A stretch of 64,000 nt of DNA from Caulobacter henricii. Its GTDB lineage: Bacteria; Pseudomonadota; Alphaproteobacteria; Caulobacterales; Caulobacteraceae. The notes beneath the pieces are model-generated. The model saw nothing but the letters and a program-made list of their open reading frames with translations, was not told where the DNA came from and did no database searches. A program made the position numbers and the translations under genes. Positions within the stretch are counted from its first letter, which is position 1; each line of letters starts with the position of its first letter. The stretch covers positions 1,550,001 through 1,614,000 of the forward strand of contig NZ_CP013002.1 of assembly GCF_001414055.1 (NCBI RefSeq). The letters are read 5' to 3'. This document shows positions 44,299-54,397 of this stretch, piece after piece.

Positions 44299-46188
44299 CT
44301 ACCGCGCCGTGACCGGCAGCAGCAGGCGCGAAGGCCGCGTCGCATCGACATAGACCCGATTTGTCGCCACGCGGGGAGTCCGCCCATAGCCTTCAGGTTC
44401 GCCGGAGTTTGGATTGACGTCGAAATGAGGGAAGTTGCTGGAGGCAATGTCCAGTCTGATGCGATGGCCCTTCAGGAACAGATTGGCGGTCGGAAAGGCC
44501 TCGATCTCGATCCGGTAGATCCCGCCCGGGGCCAGGCGGCTTTCGTGGCTGTAGCTCAGCCGGTAGCGCGCCCGCAGGATGCCGTGGCTCAGGTTCATGG
44601 CGAATCCATCGGGAAAGTCTTCCGACGGCGGATGAAGATCGATCAGCTTGATTGTGAAGTCGGTGTCTACGCAGTCGGAGGCAATGAACAGCTCGGCCTG
44701 GATCGGACCGATAACCTCGACATCGTCAGCCAGAGGCGAAGTCTGGAAGACCAACACGTCGTCGCGGTCGGCCAGGGCGCGATATGGCGCGCGACAGCCG
44801 AAGAACCGCTCGTCCTCGCGCTGGTCGAATGCGCCCGCCTCCATAACGGGCGCGCCCGATGCCAAGGCACCGCCTATTGTAGGGACGGGTTTGCGCGGAT
44901 CGTGCACATAGGCGCGGAAGGCTTCGGCGACCTGTGGCGGCGTGGTCGAAAGACCGCCGTCGGCCTGCAGGAAATAGTCCATGACGACCGATGAGGCCGG
45001 CGGCCAGGCCGCCTCGTCGCGCCATCGTCCGCCGTGATCCAGCCGCCCCTCCGGGGTCTTGCGGCCCGAGCCGCCGCCCATGACGAAGAGTTTGACAGGG
45101 GGCAGCGGGTCAGGTCCCGGCGCGGCCTTCAGCCAGGCGTCGAACCAGGCCAGCCGCAGCGCCACATAGTCCGGGGCCAGGGCGCCGTCGAGCGGCGCAT
45201 CCGCGCCGAAGTCCACATCGCCGGCATGGCTGACCGAGCGCTGGCCATGAGTCCATGGGCCCATCACCAGCTTGACCGGCGAGGACTTGCGCGCCGAAAG
45301 CCCCAGATAGTTCTCGGTTGCGGTCAGGGCGTAAGGGTCGAACCAGCTGCTCATATGCACCATCGGCACGTCGGCATACTCGTCATAGGCACCGCGCGCA
45401 TAGAGGCCGGTCTGGGTCCAGTAGGGGCCAAACAGGCCGTTTCGCCACTGATCCAGCAGGTATTTTTCGTATTCGGGCGCCGCACTCAGAGGCGAAGCGC
45501 CCTCGCTCCAGGGCATGTGCGCGAACCAGGCCTTCAGGTCCTGGGAGATCAGCGCCTGACGCCGAACGGGATCGCTCTCCGTGGCAGGGCTTAGCAGGGC
45601 GTGCTTATAGGCCCAGGTCGCCTGTTTCAGCTCAAACGCCCCGCCCTGGCGGATGCCCGAATGGTAGGCGCTGGAAAAGCCGCCGGAATCCAGGAACATC
45701 GCCGCCAGCGCTGGAGGGTTCAGGCAGGCGAGGGCGCTTTGGGTGTGGGCGCCGTAGGAGAGGCCGAGCGTTCCCACCTTGCCATCGCACCACGGCTGCT
45801 GGGTCAGCCATTCGAGGGTGTCGAAACCATCCTCGCCCTCGGCCAGGTACTTTTCGAACACGCCTTCAGAGGCGTATCGGCCACGACAATCCTGCAGGGC
45901 CACCACATAGCCGCCGCGCACGAACTGAACCGCCAGTTCGGGCTTGGAGCGCGGGTGAGAGTCTTGCCGGGTTCGGTCGCCGTGATTGACGCCCAGCTTG
46001 TCATAGGGCGTGCGTTCCAGCAGCACCGGCAAGGGCGTCTGTAGGGGCTCGCCGTCCAGGGCCGGACGATAGATGTCCGTGGCCAGCCGTACGCCGTCAC
46101 GCATGGTGACCATGACGTCACGCGTCACATGCACATCGTCAGGCAGGCTGAACGTCGCGCAAGACCGCTGCTGGGAACCGTCGCTCAT
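44299..46188 (-). CDS. CocE/NonD-family hydrolase (X-Pro dipeptidyl peptidase S15 type)
   Basis: A 629-residue alpha/beta hydrolase. MVTMRDGVRLATDIYRPA is the family opening, WCDGKVGTLGLSYGAHTQ carries the nucleophile Ser in GxSYG, and a C-terminal jelly-roll domain (LAPGGIYRIEIEAFPTANLF, LKGHRIRLDIASSNFPHFD) closes the protein. Members cleave amide or ester bonds in small acylated compounds, or Xaa-Pro dipeptides. ATG 46188 is preferred to an upstream start. It lies 89 bases after the TonB receptor gene, suggesting that the imported substrate is then hydrolysed. The substrate cannot be read from sequence. Confidence 0.88.
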   Translation of the reverse strand: MSDGSQQRSCATFSLPDDVHVTRDVMVTMRDGVRLATDIYRPALDGEPLQTPLPVLLERTPYDKLGVNHGDRTRQDSHPRSKPELAVQFVRGGYVVALQDCRGRYASEGVFEKYLAEGEDGFDTLEWLTQQPWCDGKVGTLGLSYGAHTQSALACLNPPALAAMFLDSGGFSSAYHSGIRQGGAFELKQATWAYKHALLSPATESDPVRRQALISQDLKAWFAHMPWSEGASPLSAAPEYEKYLLDQWRNGLFGPYWTQTGLYARGAYDEYADVPMVHMSSWFDPYALTATENYLGLSARKSSPVKLVMGPWTHGQRSVSHAGDVDFGADAPLDGALAPDYVALRLAWFDAWLKAAPGPDPLPPVKLFVMGGGSGRKTPEGRLDHGGRWRDEAAWPPASSVVMDYFLQADGGLSTTPPQVAEAFRAYVHDPRKPVPTIGGALASGAPVMEAGAFDQREDERFFGCRAPYRALADRDDVLVFQTSPLADDVEVIGPIQAELFIASDCVDTDFTIKLIDLHPPSEDFPDGFAMNLSHGILRARYRLSYSHESRLAPGGIYRIEIEAFPTANLFLKGHRIRLDIASSNFPHFDVNPNSGEPEGYGRTPRVATNRVYVDATRPSRLLLPVTAR

Positions 46189-46277
46189 GGCCGGCGTCTC
46201 TGGAAAGGGGGTAGCGCGACGGTTTTTCAAGAGGTTGCGACGGGAGGGAGACGGCGAGCGCCTCCCTCCACGCGGTC

Positions 46278-49157
46278 CTAGAACTTGGCCGAAACGCGGG
46301 CGTACATGTACCGGCCGCGGGCGTCGTAGGTGTAGATGTCGTAGTTGATCGGAGCATTGGCATAGGACGCGGGTGGCGCTTCGTCGAAGACGTTGCTGAC
46401 CCCGATGCTCACTGCCGTTTCAAAGGTGTTGAAGACGTAGCCGGCTTCCAGGTCGTTGTAGAAGATGGAGTCGGTCTTGGCCCCTTTGACGGTGTTGGCG
46501 ACGTCGGTGGTGTCGCCGATATAGCGGCCGCGCCACAGGGCATTCCACGATCCCAGGCTCCAGGTCAGAGAGGCCTGACCCTTCCAGTGCGGATAGGTCG
46601 ACCGGGGCTGGTCGCCCTTGCCGGCCCGTTCGTCGACGATCGGCGCGCCGCCCGTCGGATTGGGGCTCGTGGTCTTGAAGGTGTCCAGATACGAGGTGTC
46701 CAGCACGGCGGCGAAGCGACCGACATCCGTACTGAACTCGTAGCGGATCGTGGTGTCGATGCCCGAGGTCTCGATCTCGGCCAGGTTCTGAGCGCCTTGC
46801 AGAAGGTTGGTGATGGCGCCGGTGGAGGCGTCGCGGGTCACCAGGTCGCAGAACACGCCGCCTTGCTGGGCGCACAGGTTGAGGATCTGGGTTGCCGACT
46901 GCGAGGCGATCGCGTCCTTCACCTTGATCTGGTACCAGTCGACCGTGGCGCTGAGGCCGGGGGCGAAGCGCGGCTTGACGGCGAGGCCGAAGCTGTAGGT
47001 GTCAGCGGTCTCGGCCTTCAACTTGGTATTGCCCGCGATCGTGCCGGCAATCAGGCCATTCAGATTGTAGTTGGCCTGGTTATAGCCGGTGGGCACGCCC
47101 ACGCAGCCAGGGCGGCTGGCATTGGCAGCTGCACCGCCATTACAGGGATCGACGCCCTGGAAGCTGGTCTGGCGACCGCCCTGATAGAGCTCGAGGATCG
47201 AGGGGGCGCGGAAGCCCTGTGAATAGGTGCCGCGCACCAGGATGTCTTCGATCGGACGCCAGCCGACGCCGATCTTGCCGGTGCTGTCACCACCGACGGT
47301 GTCATAGTCGGAATAGCGGAGGGCCAGGCTGACATCGAGACTCTTGGCCAGCGGCAGGTCCTTCAGCAGCGGAATGGCGGCTTCGACATAGGCTTCGTTC
47401 AGGCTGTACTCGCCGCGCGTGGGGGTGCGGGTCTGGCCCGTGGTGCTGGTGTTGCTGGCGAAGGTCGAGCCCGAAGCTGGGGTCGGAATATTGGTCGGCG
47501 CGGTGTTGACGAAGGCGTCGGGATTGTCGACGGCCTTGTTGGTGCGGTGCTCGACACCGGCGGCGATGGCCAGCGGGCCGGCCGGCAGCTGGAACAGCTC
47601 GCCGGTGATGTTGGCCGTGACATCGAAGATCGAGGTGCTGTTGGATTCGACCACCGTGTAGCGGATGTAGTCGGCCTGTGCGGCCGTCATCGGCGCGAAC
47701 AGGTTGACCGGAACGCAGCCGGCCGCTGAGGCGCAGGCGGTGCCGAGGCCCAGCGCCAGCTTGTCGTAATTGATCGCGTTCAGCGCCCGCGAATTGATCT
47801 TGTTCTTCGAATAGAGGGCGTAGACGTCCCAGGTCCAATCGCGACCCAGCAGGCTGACCGTGCCATCCAGGCCCCCGGCGACACGCATGGTCTTGACGTC
47901 CTGCACGTTGTCGCGATTGCCGACCTCGGTCATCACCTTGCGGATGCGCCAGGCCTGGTTGGCTGCGAAACCGAGCGCATTGGCCGTGGGCACGCCATTG
48001 GCCGTGCCGAACGGATTGAAGGCCTGGCTGTTGGGGATGGCGAACCCGCGGATGGTACCGGAGGTGCCGCCGATATCCAGTTGGACAGGTGAGAACAGCT
48101 GGTCGGACTTGCGCTGGTTATAGAGACCCTCGACCTTCAGGCGGACCTTGTCGGTCAGGTCGGCGGTGTAGCGCGTATAGACGCCATAGCGCTCGCTGGG
48201 ACCAGCCGAATAGATGCCCTGGGCCTGGGTGTTGAAGTAGTCGCCGGGCAAGGCGGCAGTGTGGAAGGCGTTGTCGGCCTGGCTGCCTGCGCCGATCGTG
48301 GCACCGGCGTTGAAGGCAATGGGGGCGGTCGAGGCGGCAAAGCCTGTCGCCGTACCGAAATAGGCGTTGTTCGACAGGCCAGGCAGGATGAACAGGCCAT
48401 TGGGGCTGGTGCCGACAGCCGTGGCTGGAACCAGGGTGACCCGGGTCAGGTCGCGATCCGAGGTCAGGATCGGCTTATCCTTCACATAGCTCAGCGAGAC
48501 CAGCAGGGCGCTGCTTTCGAAGCGCTTGCCGAAATTGACGATGCCCGAATACTGCTGGCCGTCGCCTTCCGAGCTGACGCCGTACTTTGCCTGGGCCTTG
48601 ACGCCGTCGAAGTCGCGGGCCGTCTTGATGTTGACGACGCCGGCGATGGCATCGGAACCATAGATGGCCGAAGCGCCGTCCTTCAGCACCTCAAGGCCTT
48701 CGATCATGCCCAGTGGCATGGTGTTCAGGTCGACAAAGTCCCGGAAACCGCGCTGACCGACGCCGTCGACCCAGCGGTGGCCATCGACCAGAACCAGCAC
48801 GCGATTGCCACTGCCTTCGGCACCGCCGAGATAGCGCAGATTGATCGAGCTGGCGCCGTAGGAGGTGCCCTGGGTGCCGTTGCTGCTGAGGCTGACGCCC
48901 GCCGACGGCAGCTTTTGCAGCAGCTCGCCGACCGAACCAGCGCCGGAGTTTTTGATGTCGGCCTCAGTCAGGGTGGTGACGACCCCCACGCCGTCAGCGT
49001 CCTTGCGCTGGATGCGCGAGCCGGTCACGACGATCTCCTCGACGGTTGTATCCGCCGCCGGTTGTGCGGTCTGGGCGAAGACCGGCGTCGCCGCGCAGGT
49101 CAGCAATGCCGCATAAGCAGTTCCGGCGCAGAGCGCGCGCACGTTCAAGGCCTGCAT
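46278..49157 (-). CDS. TonB-dependent outer-membrane receptor
   Basis: A 959-residue receptor with a Sec signal peptide (VRALCAGTAYAALLTCAATP then VFAQ), a TonB box EEIVVTGSRI, a plug domain (LQKLPSAGVSLSSNG, LVDGHRWVDG, VLKDGASAIYGSDAIAGVVN) and a long beta barrel ending in Phe (YMYARVSAKF), needed for outer-membrane assembly. The size and the plug words match the large Caulobacter and Xanthomonas receptors for carbohydrates, peptides or other nutrients. It heads the receptor-hydrolase-LysR set and is probably induced by substrate. Confidence 0.93.
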   Translation of the reverse strand: MQALNVRALCAGTAYAALLTCAATPVFAQTAQPAADTTVEEIVVTGSRIQRKDADGVGVVTTLTEADIKNSGAGSVGELLQKLPSAGVSLSSNGTQGTSYGASSINLRYLGGAEGSGNRVLVLVDGHRWVDGVGQRGFRDFVDLNTMPLGMIEGLEVLKDGASAIYGSDAIAGVVNIKTARDFDGVKAQAKYGVSSEGDGQQYSGIVNFGKRFESSALLVSLSYVKDKPILTSDRDLTRVTLVPATAVGTSPNGLFILPGLSNNAYFGTATGFAASTAPIAFNAGATIGAGSQADNAFHTAALPGDYFNTQAQGIYSAGPSERYGVYTRYTADLTDKVRLKVEGLYNQRKSDQLFSPVQLDIGGTSGTIRGFAIPNSQAFNPFGTANGVPTANALGFAANQAWRIRKVMTEVGNRDNVQDVKTMRVAGGLDGTVSLLGRDWTWDVYALYSKNKINSRALNAINYDKLALGLGTACASAAGCVPVNLFAPMTAAQADYIRYTVVESNSTSIFDVTANITGELFQLPAGPLAIAAGVEHRTNKAVDNPDAFVNTAPTNIPTPASGSTFASNTSTTGQTRTPTRGEYSLNEAYVEAAIPLLKDLPLAKSLDVSLALRYSDYDTVGGDSTGKIGVGWRPIEDILVRGTYSQGFRAPSILELYQGGRQTSFQGVDPCNGGAAANASRPGCVGVPTGYNQANYNLNGLIAGTIAGNTKLKAETADTYSFGLAVKPRFAPGLSATVDWYQIKVKDAIASQSATQILNLCAQQGGVFCDLVTRDASTGAITNLLQGAQNLAEIETSGIDTTIRYEFSTDVGRFAAVLDTSYLDTFKTTSPNPTGGAPIVDERAGKGDQPRSTYPHWKGQASLTWSLGSWNALWRGRYIGDTTDVANTVKGAKTDSIFYNDLEAGYVFNTFETAVSIGVSNVFDEAPPASYANAPINYDIYTYDARGRYMYARVSAKF

Positions 49158-49385
49158 GGATCAATTCCCCTTTGTCGCCGACATCGTCCTGCGCCGACCG
49201 CGCTAGACCCCCTGCCGACTTTCGAAGCGTAGGAGGCGCGTCTTCGGCTGCGCAACGCCATTGCGGTTTCTGATCAGGCCATGCGCGGGCCGTATGACTC
49301 TGTTTTGCGACGACGGTCATGAACGGGGCCAACCGCGCCCTTTTGAAAGGCGCGGTTGGCCGGTCTGCAGGATTTCGTCGCCGAG

Positions 49386-50975
49386 CTAGGGCGTAATCGG
49401 TGCGCTGGCGGCGGGCGGCAGGGTATAGACTCCGGAAGCCCCAGGCCCGACCGGCAGCTTGAACCCGACGAAGACCAGCACCAGCAAAACGCCCCCGGCC
49501 ATGAAGCCCAGGCAGTAGGGCAACATCAGCGCGATCATCGAGCCGACACCGAAGTTTGGTCGCCATCGCTGGCACAAGATCAGAACCAGCGGGAAGTTGG
49601 AAGCCAAGGGCGTGACGATGTTGAAGATCGAGTCGCCCATCCGATAGGCGGCGGTGGTCATCTCCGGCGAGATCCCCAACAGCATCATCATCGGTACGAC
49701 CACCGGTGCCATGGCGCTCCATTTGGCCGAGGCCGAGCCGATCACCAGATCCAGCCCAGAGGACATGGCCAACAAGGAGACCAGCAGCGCCGGTTTGGGC
49801 AGTCCGACCCCCTGCAGCACCTCTGCGCCCTTGACCGCCAGCACCGGCCCTAGCTTTGACCAGCCGAACATTGCCACGAAGTGGGCGGCGAAGAAGGCCA
49901 GGACCAGATAGGGGGCCATGTCCTTCATGCCCTGACCCATCATCGACACCACGTCGCGGTGGGAGCGGATCGCACCGGTCGCAGAGCCATAGGCCCAGCC
50001 GCTGGTCAGGAACAACAACATGAACGCCGCGATCAGGGACTGGTAGAAGGGCGTCATCCTTCGCGGGCCGACGGCCTCTTCGTCAAACAGCGGTGTGAAG
50101 CCCGGCCACAGGGTCAGGGCGGCAAACAGGGCGATGATCACCAGGGCGGCGATCCCGGCGCGGCGCAGGCCGCGACGCTGGGGCTCGCCCAGCGCGTCCA
50201 GGCTGACCCCAGCCTGCGCCATGGCCGCCTCGTCGGGGCGCCACGGGCCCAGGCGCGGCTCGACGATCCTGTCGGTCACGAACCAGGCGATGGGCGTAAA
50301 CAAAATCCCGATCGACAGGGTGAACCACCAGTTGCCCAGTGGGTTCATCACGAAGTTGGGGTCGATCAGCCTGGCGGCCGGTTCTGTGATCCCGAGGATC
50401 AGCACGTCGAACTGTCCAGGCACGATATTGCCGGCGAAGGCACCGGAGATGCCGGCATAGGCGATAGCGATCCCGGCCAGGGGATGACGCCCGCTCTCGG
50501 CATAGATCAGGGCGGACAGGGGGATCAGCACGACATAGGCGGCGTCTGAGGCATGATGCGACATCAGGCCGATCACGAAGATTGCCGGGGTCAGGACCTT
50601 GCGCGGCAGCTTGCGGACCGCGTCACCCAGCAGGGCACCGAACAGGCCGGTGCGCTCGGCGACCGCTGCGCCCAGCATGACGACCAGCACCAGACCCAAG
50701 GGCGGGAAGCCGGTGAGGGTGTCGGGCATGTCGACAAGAAGTTTGGCCAGATTGGCTTCTGACAGCAAGCTCTGGGTCTTCAGATGCGCGCCGGTGACCG
50801 GATTGACCGCGCTCCATCCTCCTGCGCTGGCGATCACTGAAACGAACATCAGGATGGCAATGCAGAAGGCGAAGATTAGGACCGGATCGGGAAGGGCGTC
50901 GCCGATCTTTTCAATGCGATCAAGCAGGCGCGGCCCCCGGCCAGCGGCCGGCTCGCGCGGATCTTCAGTCGTCAT
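49386..50975 (-). CDS. abgT: AbgT-family transporter
   Basis: A 529-residue integral membrane protein starting MTTEDPREPAAGRGPRLLDR. The first helix motif GDALPDPVLIFAFCIAILMF, the segment GLMSHHASDAAYVVLIPLSA and the re-entrant hairpin region NIVTPLASNFPLVLI are AbgT signatures. AbgT proteins import p-aminobenzoyl-glutamate or export sulfonamide-like compounds. Read toward the receptor gene, it may take a hydrolysis product across the inner membrane. The upstream ribosome binding site is GGGGGAC. Confidence 0.9.
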   Translation of the reverse strand: MTTEDPREPAAGRGPRLLDRIEKIGDALPDPVLIFAFCIAILMFVSVIASAGGWSAVNPVTGAHLKTQSLLSEANLAKLLVDMPDTLTGFPPLGLVLVVMLGAAVAERTGLFGALLGDAVRKLPRKVLTPAIFVIGLMSHHASDAAYVVLIPLSALIYAESGRHPLAGIAIAYAGISGAFAGNIVPGQFDVLILGITEPAARLIDPNFVMNPLGNWWFTLSIGILFTPIAWFVTDRIVEPRLGPWRPDEAAMAQAGVSLDALGEPQRRGLRRAGIAALVIIALFAALTLWPGFTPLFDEEAVGPRRMTPFYQSLIAAFMLLFLTSGWAYGSATGAIRSHRDVVSMMGQGMKDMAPYLVLAFFAAHFVAMFGWSKLGPVLAVKGAEVLQGVGLPKPALLVSLLAMSSGLDLVIGSASAKWSAMAPVVVPMMMLLGISPEMTTAAYRMGDSIFNIVTPLASNFPLVLILCQRWRPNFGVGSMIALMLPYCLGFMAGGVLLVLVFVGFKLPVGPGASGVYTLPPAASAPITP

Positions 50976-51125
50976 GGTCGAAAGTCCCCCGTTCGAATGA
51001 GCCTTGCAGGCGGCTCGTCGCCTTACAACCGCATAGCGGCAGGGCATCGGGCCATTCGTCAAAGGCATGACCTAGTCGCCTTTCATCCGGTCTCTTATGG
51101 TCTTTAAGATCCGGGAGCCCCGAGC

Positions 51126-52241
51126 ATGCATCGCAGAGATTTCTTGGCGACGGCGACCGCGTCTGCGCTGGTAGGGTCGGTCTCGCCCGGCATGGCCGCC
51201 GCATCGAGCCTGAAGGTGACCCTGTTGGGTCAGGCGCTGATCGAACATGACGTCCTTGCTGGCTCCTGGCCCGGACGTCTGGACCTGGCTGCGCGGCTGG
51301 CGAGCGCCGACGCCGGATTCACCAATCTGGAAACGGTGATCCGGGGGCCGCGAGCCGGCGCGCCGACACGGGAGCTTCTGACGCTACACGCCGCCGGTCC
51401 TGAGGTGATCGAGACGCTCAAGGCGATGAACGTCACCCTGGCCGCCACCGCCAATAATCACGCCTTCGACCTGGGCACGGGCGGGATCCTCGACACCCTG
51501 GCAGCGCTGCGGGCTGCAGGCCTGCCTTCGGCCGGGACGGGCAATGATCTGGCCGGGGCCACGGCACCGGCCTATCACCAGACGCCACATGGCACCGTGG
51601 CGCTGGTCGCCTGCGCCACCGGCAAGGTGCGGGAGGGTGGGGCAGCGACGCCCACGCGCCCCGGCGTCAATGAGGTGCGCCGCGACGCCAGCGGTCAAGT
51701 CGCGGCGGCCGATGCGACCCGGGTGCTGGACGCCCTGTCGGACGCGGCGCGCCGGGCAGACGTGGTCATCGCCTACCAGCACAATCACGACTGGGAGCCG
51801 GACATGGCGAGGGTTCCCGACTGGCAAAGGGTCTTCGCTCGGCGCTGTGTTGATGCCGGTGCCAGTGTGTTTGTCGGTCACGGCGCGCCCTTGCTCCAAG
51901 GGATGGAGGTCTATCGCGGCGCGCCTGTGATTTACGGCCTTGGCAACTTCATCTTCCAGACCGAGAAACCGCCCGGTGCCTATCCGCCCGAGGCCTGGGA
52001 AGGCGTGCTTGTCGAGTGTGAGTTCAGCGCGCGACGTTGCCGGTCTGTCAGGTTGGTCCCGATCCGCCTCAATGAGATCGGCAGGGCAGGGCCGGACGAC
52101 TTGGCGACGCGGGGCATGCCGTCATTGGCCTCGGGGTCGCAGGCGCTGGCCATACTGGACCGGATCGCGGACCGTTCCCTCGCTTTGGGCGGTCGTCTGT
52201 TGATAGGCGATGGAACGGACGCGCAGCTGCAAGTCCCGTAG
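51126..52241 (+). CDS. CapA/PGA_cap-family phosphoesterase-like protein, exported
   Basis: A 371-residue protein with a twin-arginine type leader HRRDFLATATASALVGSVSP, cleaved after an Ala-rich stretch. It continues with the CapA/PGA_cap metallophosphoesterase-like fold: NLETVIRG, the ATANNHAFDLG metal loop, YQHNHDWEP and VFVGHGAPLLQG, ending with GLGNFIFQ. Relatives act in poly-gamma-glutamate metabolism or release. It is divergent from the AbgT gene by 150 bases. A link with glutamate-containing substrates of AbgT is attractive but inferred. Confidence 0.88.
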   Translation: MHRRDFLATATASALVGSVSPGMAAASSLKVTLLGQALIEHDVLAGSWPGRLDLAARLASADAGFTNLETVIRGPRAGAPTRELLTLHAAGPEVIETLKAMNVTLAATANNHAFDLGTGGILDTLAALRAAGLPSAGTGNDLAGATAPAYHQTPHGTVALVACATGKVREGGAATPTRPGVNEVRRDASGQVAAADATRVLDALSDAARRADVVIAYQHNHDWEPDMARVPDWQRVFARRCVDAGASVFVGHGAPLLQGMEVYRGAPVIYGLGNFIFQTEKPPGAYPPEAWEGVLVECEFSARRCRSVRLVPIRLNEIGRAGPDDLATRGMPSLASGSQALAILDRIADRSLALGGRLLIGDGTDAQLQVP

Positions 52242-52621
52242 CTGAGATTTTGGCTGGCTGAGGCGGCGCGTCAGAAGTCAGCAATGCCCAATCCGTTGCA
52301 GTTGGAAGGGCCGACCCACCCCCAATATGGGTCGATTGACTTGACCACAAACGACCCGGGGCAGGTCTATTTCTGTGCCAGTCCGAGTTTTGCAATCGCC
52401 TCCGCTCGGGCCTGGGGATGGTTCGACGGATGGCTGCGACGGGATTGGAAGGACTCTGCAGGAGCATTCTAACGCACCAGCAGCTGCGCGACATGGGTTT
52501 GCGGTGAGCACTGTTCCTGGCCGGGCAGGCTGGGAGCGCGATCCTGCGGTGACGTTGACGCATTGATCTAAGCAGAGCTTGCGACGACTATGTCGCTTCA
52601 CACGAGTCCATCGAGGGATTT
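52242..52621. other. Noncoding interval upstream of the metal-efflux operon
   Basis: About 380 bases. No convincing gene; it should contain the efflux operon promoter. I see no clear operator. Confidence 0.5.
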
Positions 52622-53083
52622 TTGCTCCAACATCTGAACAAACGGCTTGCGAAAGGCGTGACGGCTCTGGCCGTGATGCTGATCGCTATGCTCGTGGTTC
52701 AGGCACCCGTCGCCATGGTGGATCGGGCCTTGCACGCGAACGGTAAGGCCCATGCAGCTAACGCCTTCGCCGGTCCGCTTGCCGCCGATTTGGTAGATCA
52801 CGAACGCGATCATGACCGTCATTTGGTCGAGGATCATCACGATGGCGAAACGACCGATATGGCTTCGCTCGTCGTTGAGGACGATCGTGATCCTTCCCCC
52901 TCGCAAGGCGCTCACCACCATCACGATGGCCCTTCGCTTCTAGGCCTCGTGACCGTGATGTCTGCTGCAAGCCCCTGGATTGCCTCGGTCATTCCCTGGT
53001 CCAGCCGGGAAACATCGCTCGCCAGTGCTGATCCGTCGCCGCAGAAGCGCCCTCCCAAGACCCGCCTCGAACACGTCGCCTGA
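52622..53083 (+). CDS. Histidine/aspartate-rich exported protein upstream of czcCBA
   Basis: Up to 153 residues from TTG 52622 (GAGGG just upstream). A signal-like hydrophobic stretch GVTALAVMLIAMLVVQAPVA is followed by a metal-rich core VDHERDHDRHLVEDHHDGET and SQGAHHHHDGP, then a second hydrophobic segment. It probably buffers or senses Zn, Co or Cd in the periplasm for the pump encoded next, like CzcI-type proteins. No ATG precedes the signal segment in frame. The gene ends 45 bases before czcC on the same strand. Confidence 0.7.
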   Translation: MLQHLNKRLAKGVTALAVMLIAMLVVQAPVAMVDRALHANGKAHAANAFAGPLAADLVDHERDHDRHLVEDHHDGETTDMASLVVEDDRDPSPSQGAHHHHDGPSLLGLVTVMSAASPWIASVIPWSSRETSLASADPSPQKRPPKTRLEHVA

Positions 53084-53128
53084 CCGACGCGGCCCACGGC
53101 CGCGCCAGCATCCGTTCGAGAGAAATCC

Positions 53129-54397
53129 ATGTCCCGTCCTAACCACGGTCGCCTCGCGCGATCATGGCTGCTCGCGTCGGCGATCGCCGCCGCGCTGCCC
53201 TTCACGGCGCAAGCCCAATCCCTTGCCCTGAACCAGGCGCTCGCCAGAGCCGCTCAGGCTGATCCCACTCGGGCCGCCGCAGAGGCCCGTATCAAGGCCG
53301 CAGACGCCGGGGCGCGGCAAGCCGACGTTCGCGCCAATCCAGTCCTCGGCGTCGAGCTCGAAGATCTGACCGGAACCGGCCCCTATTCCCTCGTCGATCG
53401 CGCCCAGGCCACTTTCTACTACCAGCAGACCCTGGAACGCGGCGGCAAGCGAGAGGCCCGGACTGCCCTGGCGCGAACCGAGATCGACCTGGTCCGCCTG
53501 CGCCATCAGACCAAGGTGCTGGACCTCTTCAAGGAGGTCGAACTGGCGTGGGTCGAAGCCCTGGCGGCTGAGGCCCAGGCTCGCCTGGCGCGAACGCGCC
53601 TGGACATCGCCGAGCGCGCCCAGGCTGAAGTTGATCGCCGGGTGAAAATGGCCCGTGACCCGCTGTTTGCCGGTGCCCGTGCCGAAGCTCAGGTTGCCGA
53701 GGCGAGGATCGCCTTGTCGCAAGCTCAGCTGGCTGCCGACACCGCCCGGCGGACCTTGGCCGGCTATTGGAACGACGGCGTGGATTTCGAGATCGACGCC
53801 GCCGCGTTAGAAGACACCTCGGCCGCTCGGGAGATCGCTGGCGAGGCTTCCCCCGTGGACCTGGCTCTGCTCGACGCCGAGCGACAGACCGCGACGGCGC
53901 GGGTTCGCGTGGAAGAAACCAAAGCCGTTCAGGACCCGACCTGGCGCGCAGGTCTGCGCTATCTGAACGAAGGCCGCGACGTGGCCGTCGTGGTCGGTGG
54001 GTCGATCCCTCTCGCGCGCTACGACACCAATCGCGGAGCCATCGAGCGCGCCCAGGCCGAACGCACGGCGGCCGACACAGACCTGCTGACCGGCAAGGTC
54101 CTGCGCGAGCGGCAGATTGCCAAGCTTCAGGCCGACCTGACCGCACGGGCCAGTGAAGCCCGTCGAATCGAGGCGGAAGTACTGCCTGCCGCCGAACGCA
54201 CCATTGCTCTGGTTCGCGAAGGGTTCAACCGGGGCGGCTTCAGCTATCTCGACGTCATCGAGGCCCAGCAGGTCCTGATCGACGCCAGAAGCCGACGGCT
54301 CGACGCCCTCAAGGCCTTCCACACCGACCGCGCCCTGCTGGCCCGCCTGACCGGCCGCCACGCGGCCCTTATTCCCGCTTCGGAGACTGTCCGATGA
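53129..54397 (+). CDS. czcC: CzcC-like outer-membrane efflux channel (TolC family)
   Basis: A 422-residue TolC/CzcC-family protein with a signal peptide (LLASAIAAALPFTAQAQS). Two long helical repeats follow (QADPTRAAAEARIKAADAGA ... LGVELEDLTGTGPYS; later KAVQDPTWRAGLRYLNEGRD and GGFSYLDVIEAQQVLIDA). It forms the outer-membrane exit of a heavy-metal RND pump. It overlaps czcB by 4 bases. Caulobacter names such operons czr or ncz; the specific orthologue is not assigned. Confidence 0.9.
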   Translation: MSRPNHGRLARSWLLASAIAAALPFTAQAQSLALNQALARAAQADPTRAAAEARIKAADAGARQADVRANPVLGVELEDLTGTGPYSLVDRAQATFYYQQTLERGGKREARTALARTEIDLVRLRHQTKVLDLFKEVELAWVEALAAEAQARLARTRLDIAERAQAEVDRRVKMARDPLFAGARAEAQVAEARIALSQAQLAADTARRTLAGYWNDGVDFEIDAAALEDTSAAREIAGEASPVDLALLDAERQTATARVRVEETKAVQDPTWRAGLRYLNEGRDVAVVVGGSIPLARYDTNRGAIERAQAERTAADTDLLTGKVLRERQIAKLQADLTARASEARRIEAEVLPAAERTIALVREGFNRGGFSYLDVIEAQQVLIDARSRRLDALKAFHTDRALLARLTGRHAALIPASETVR

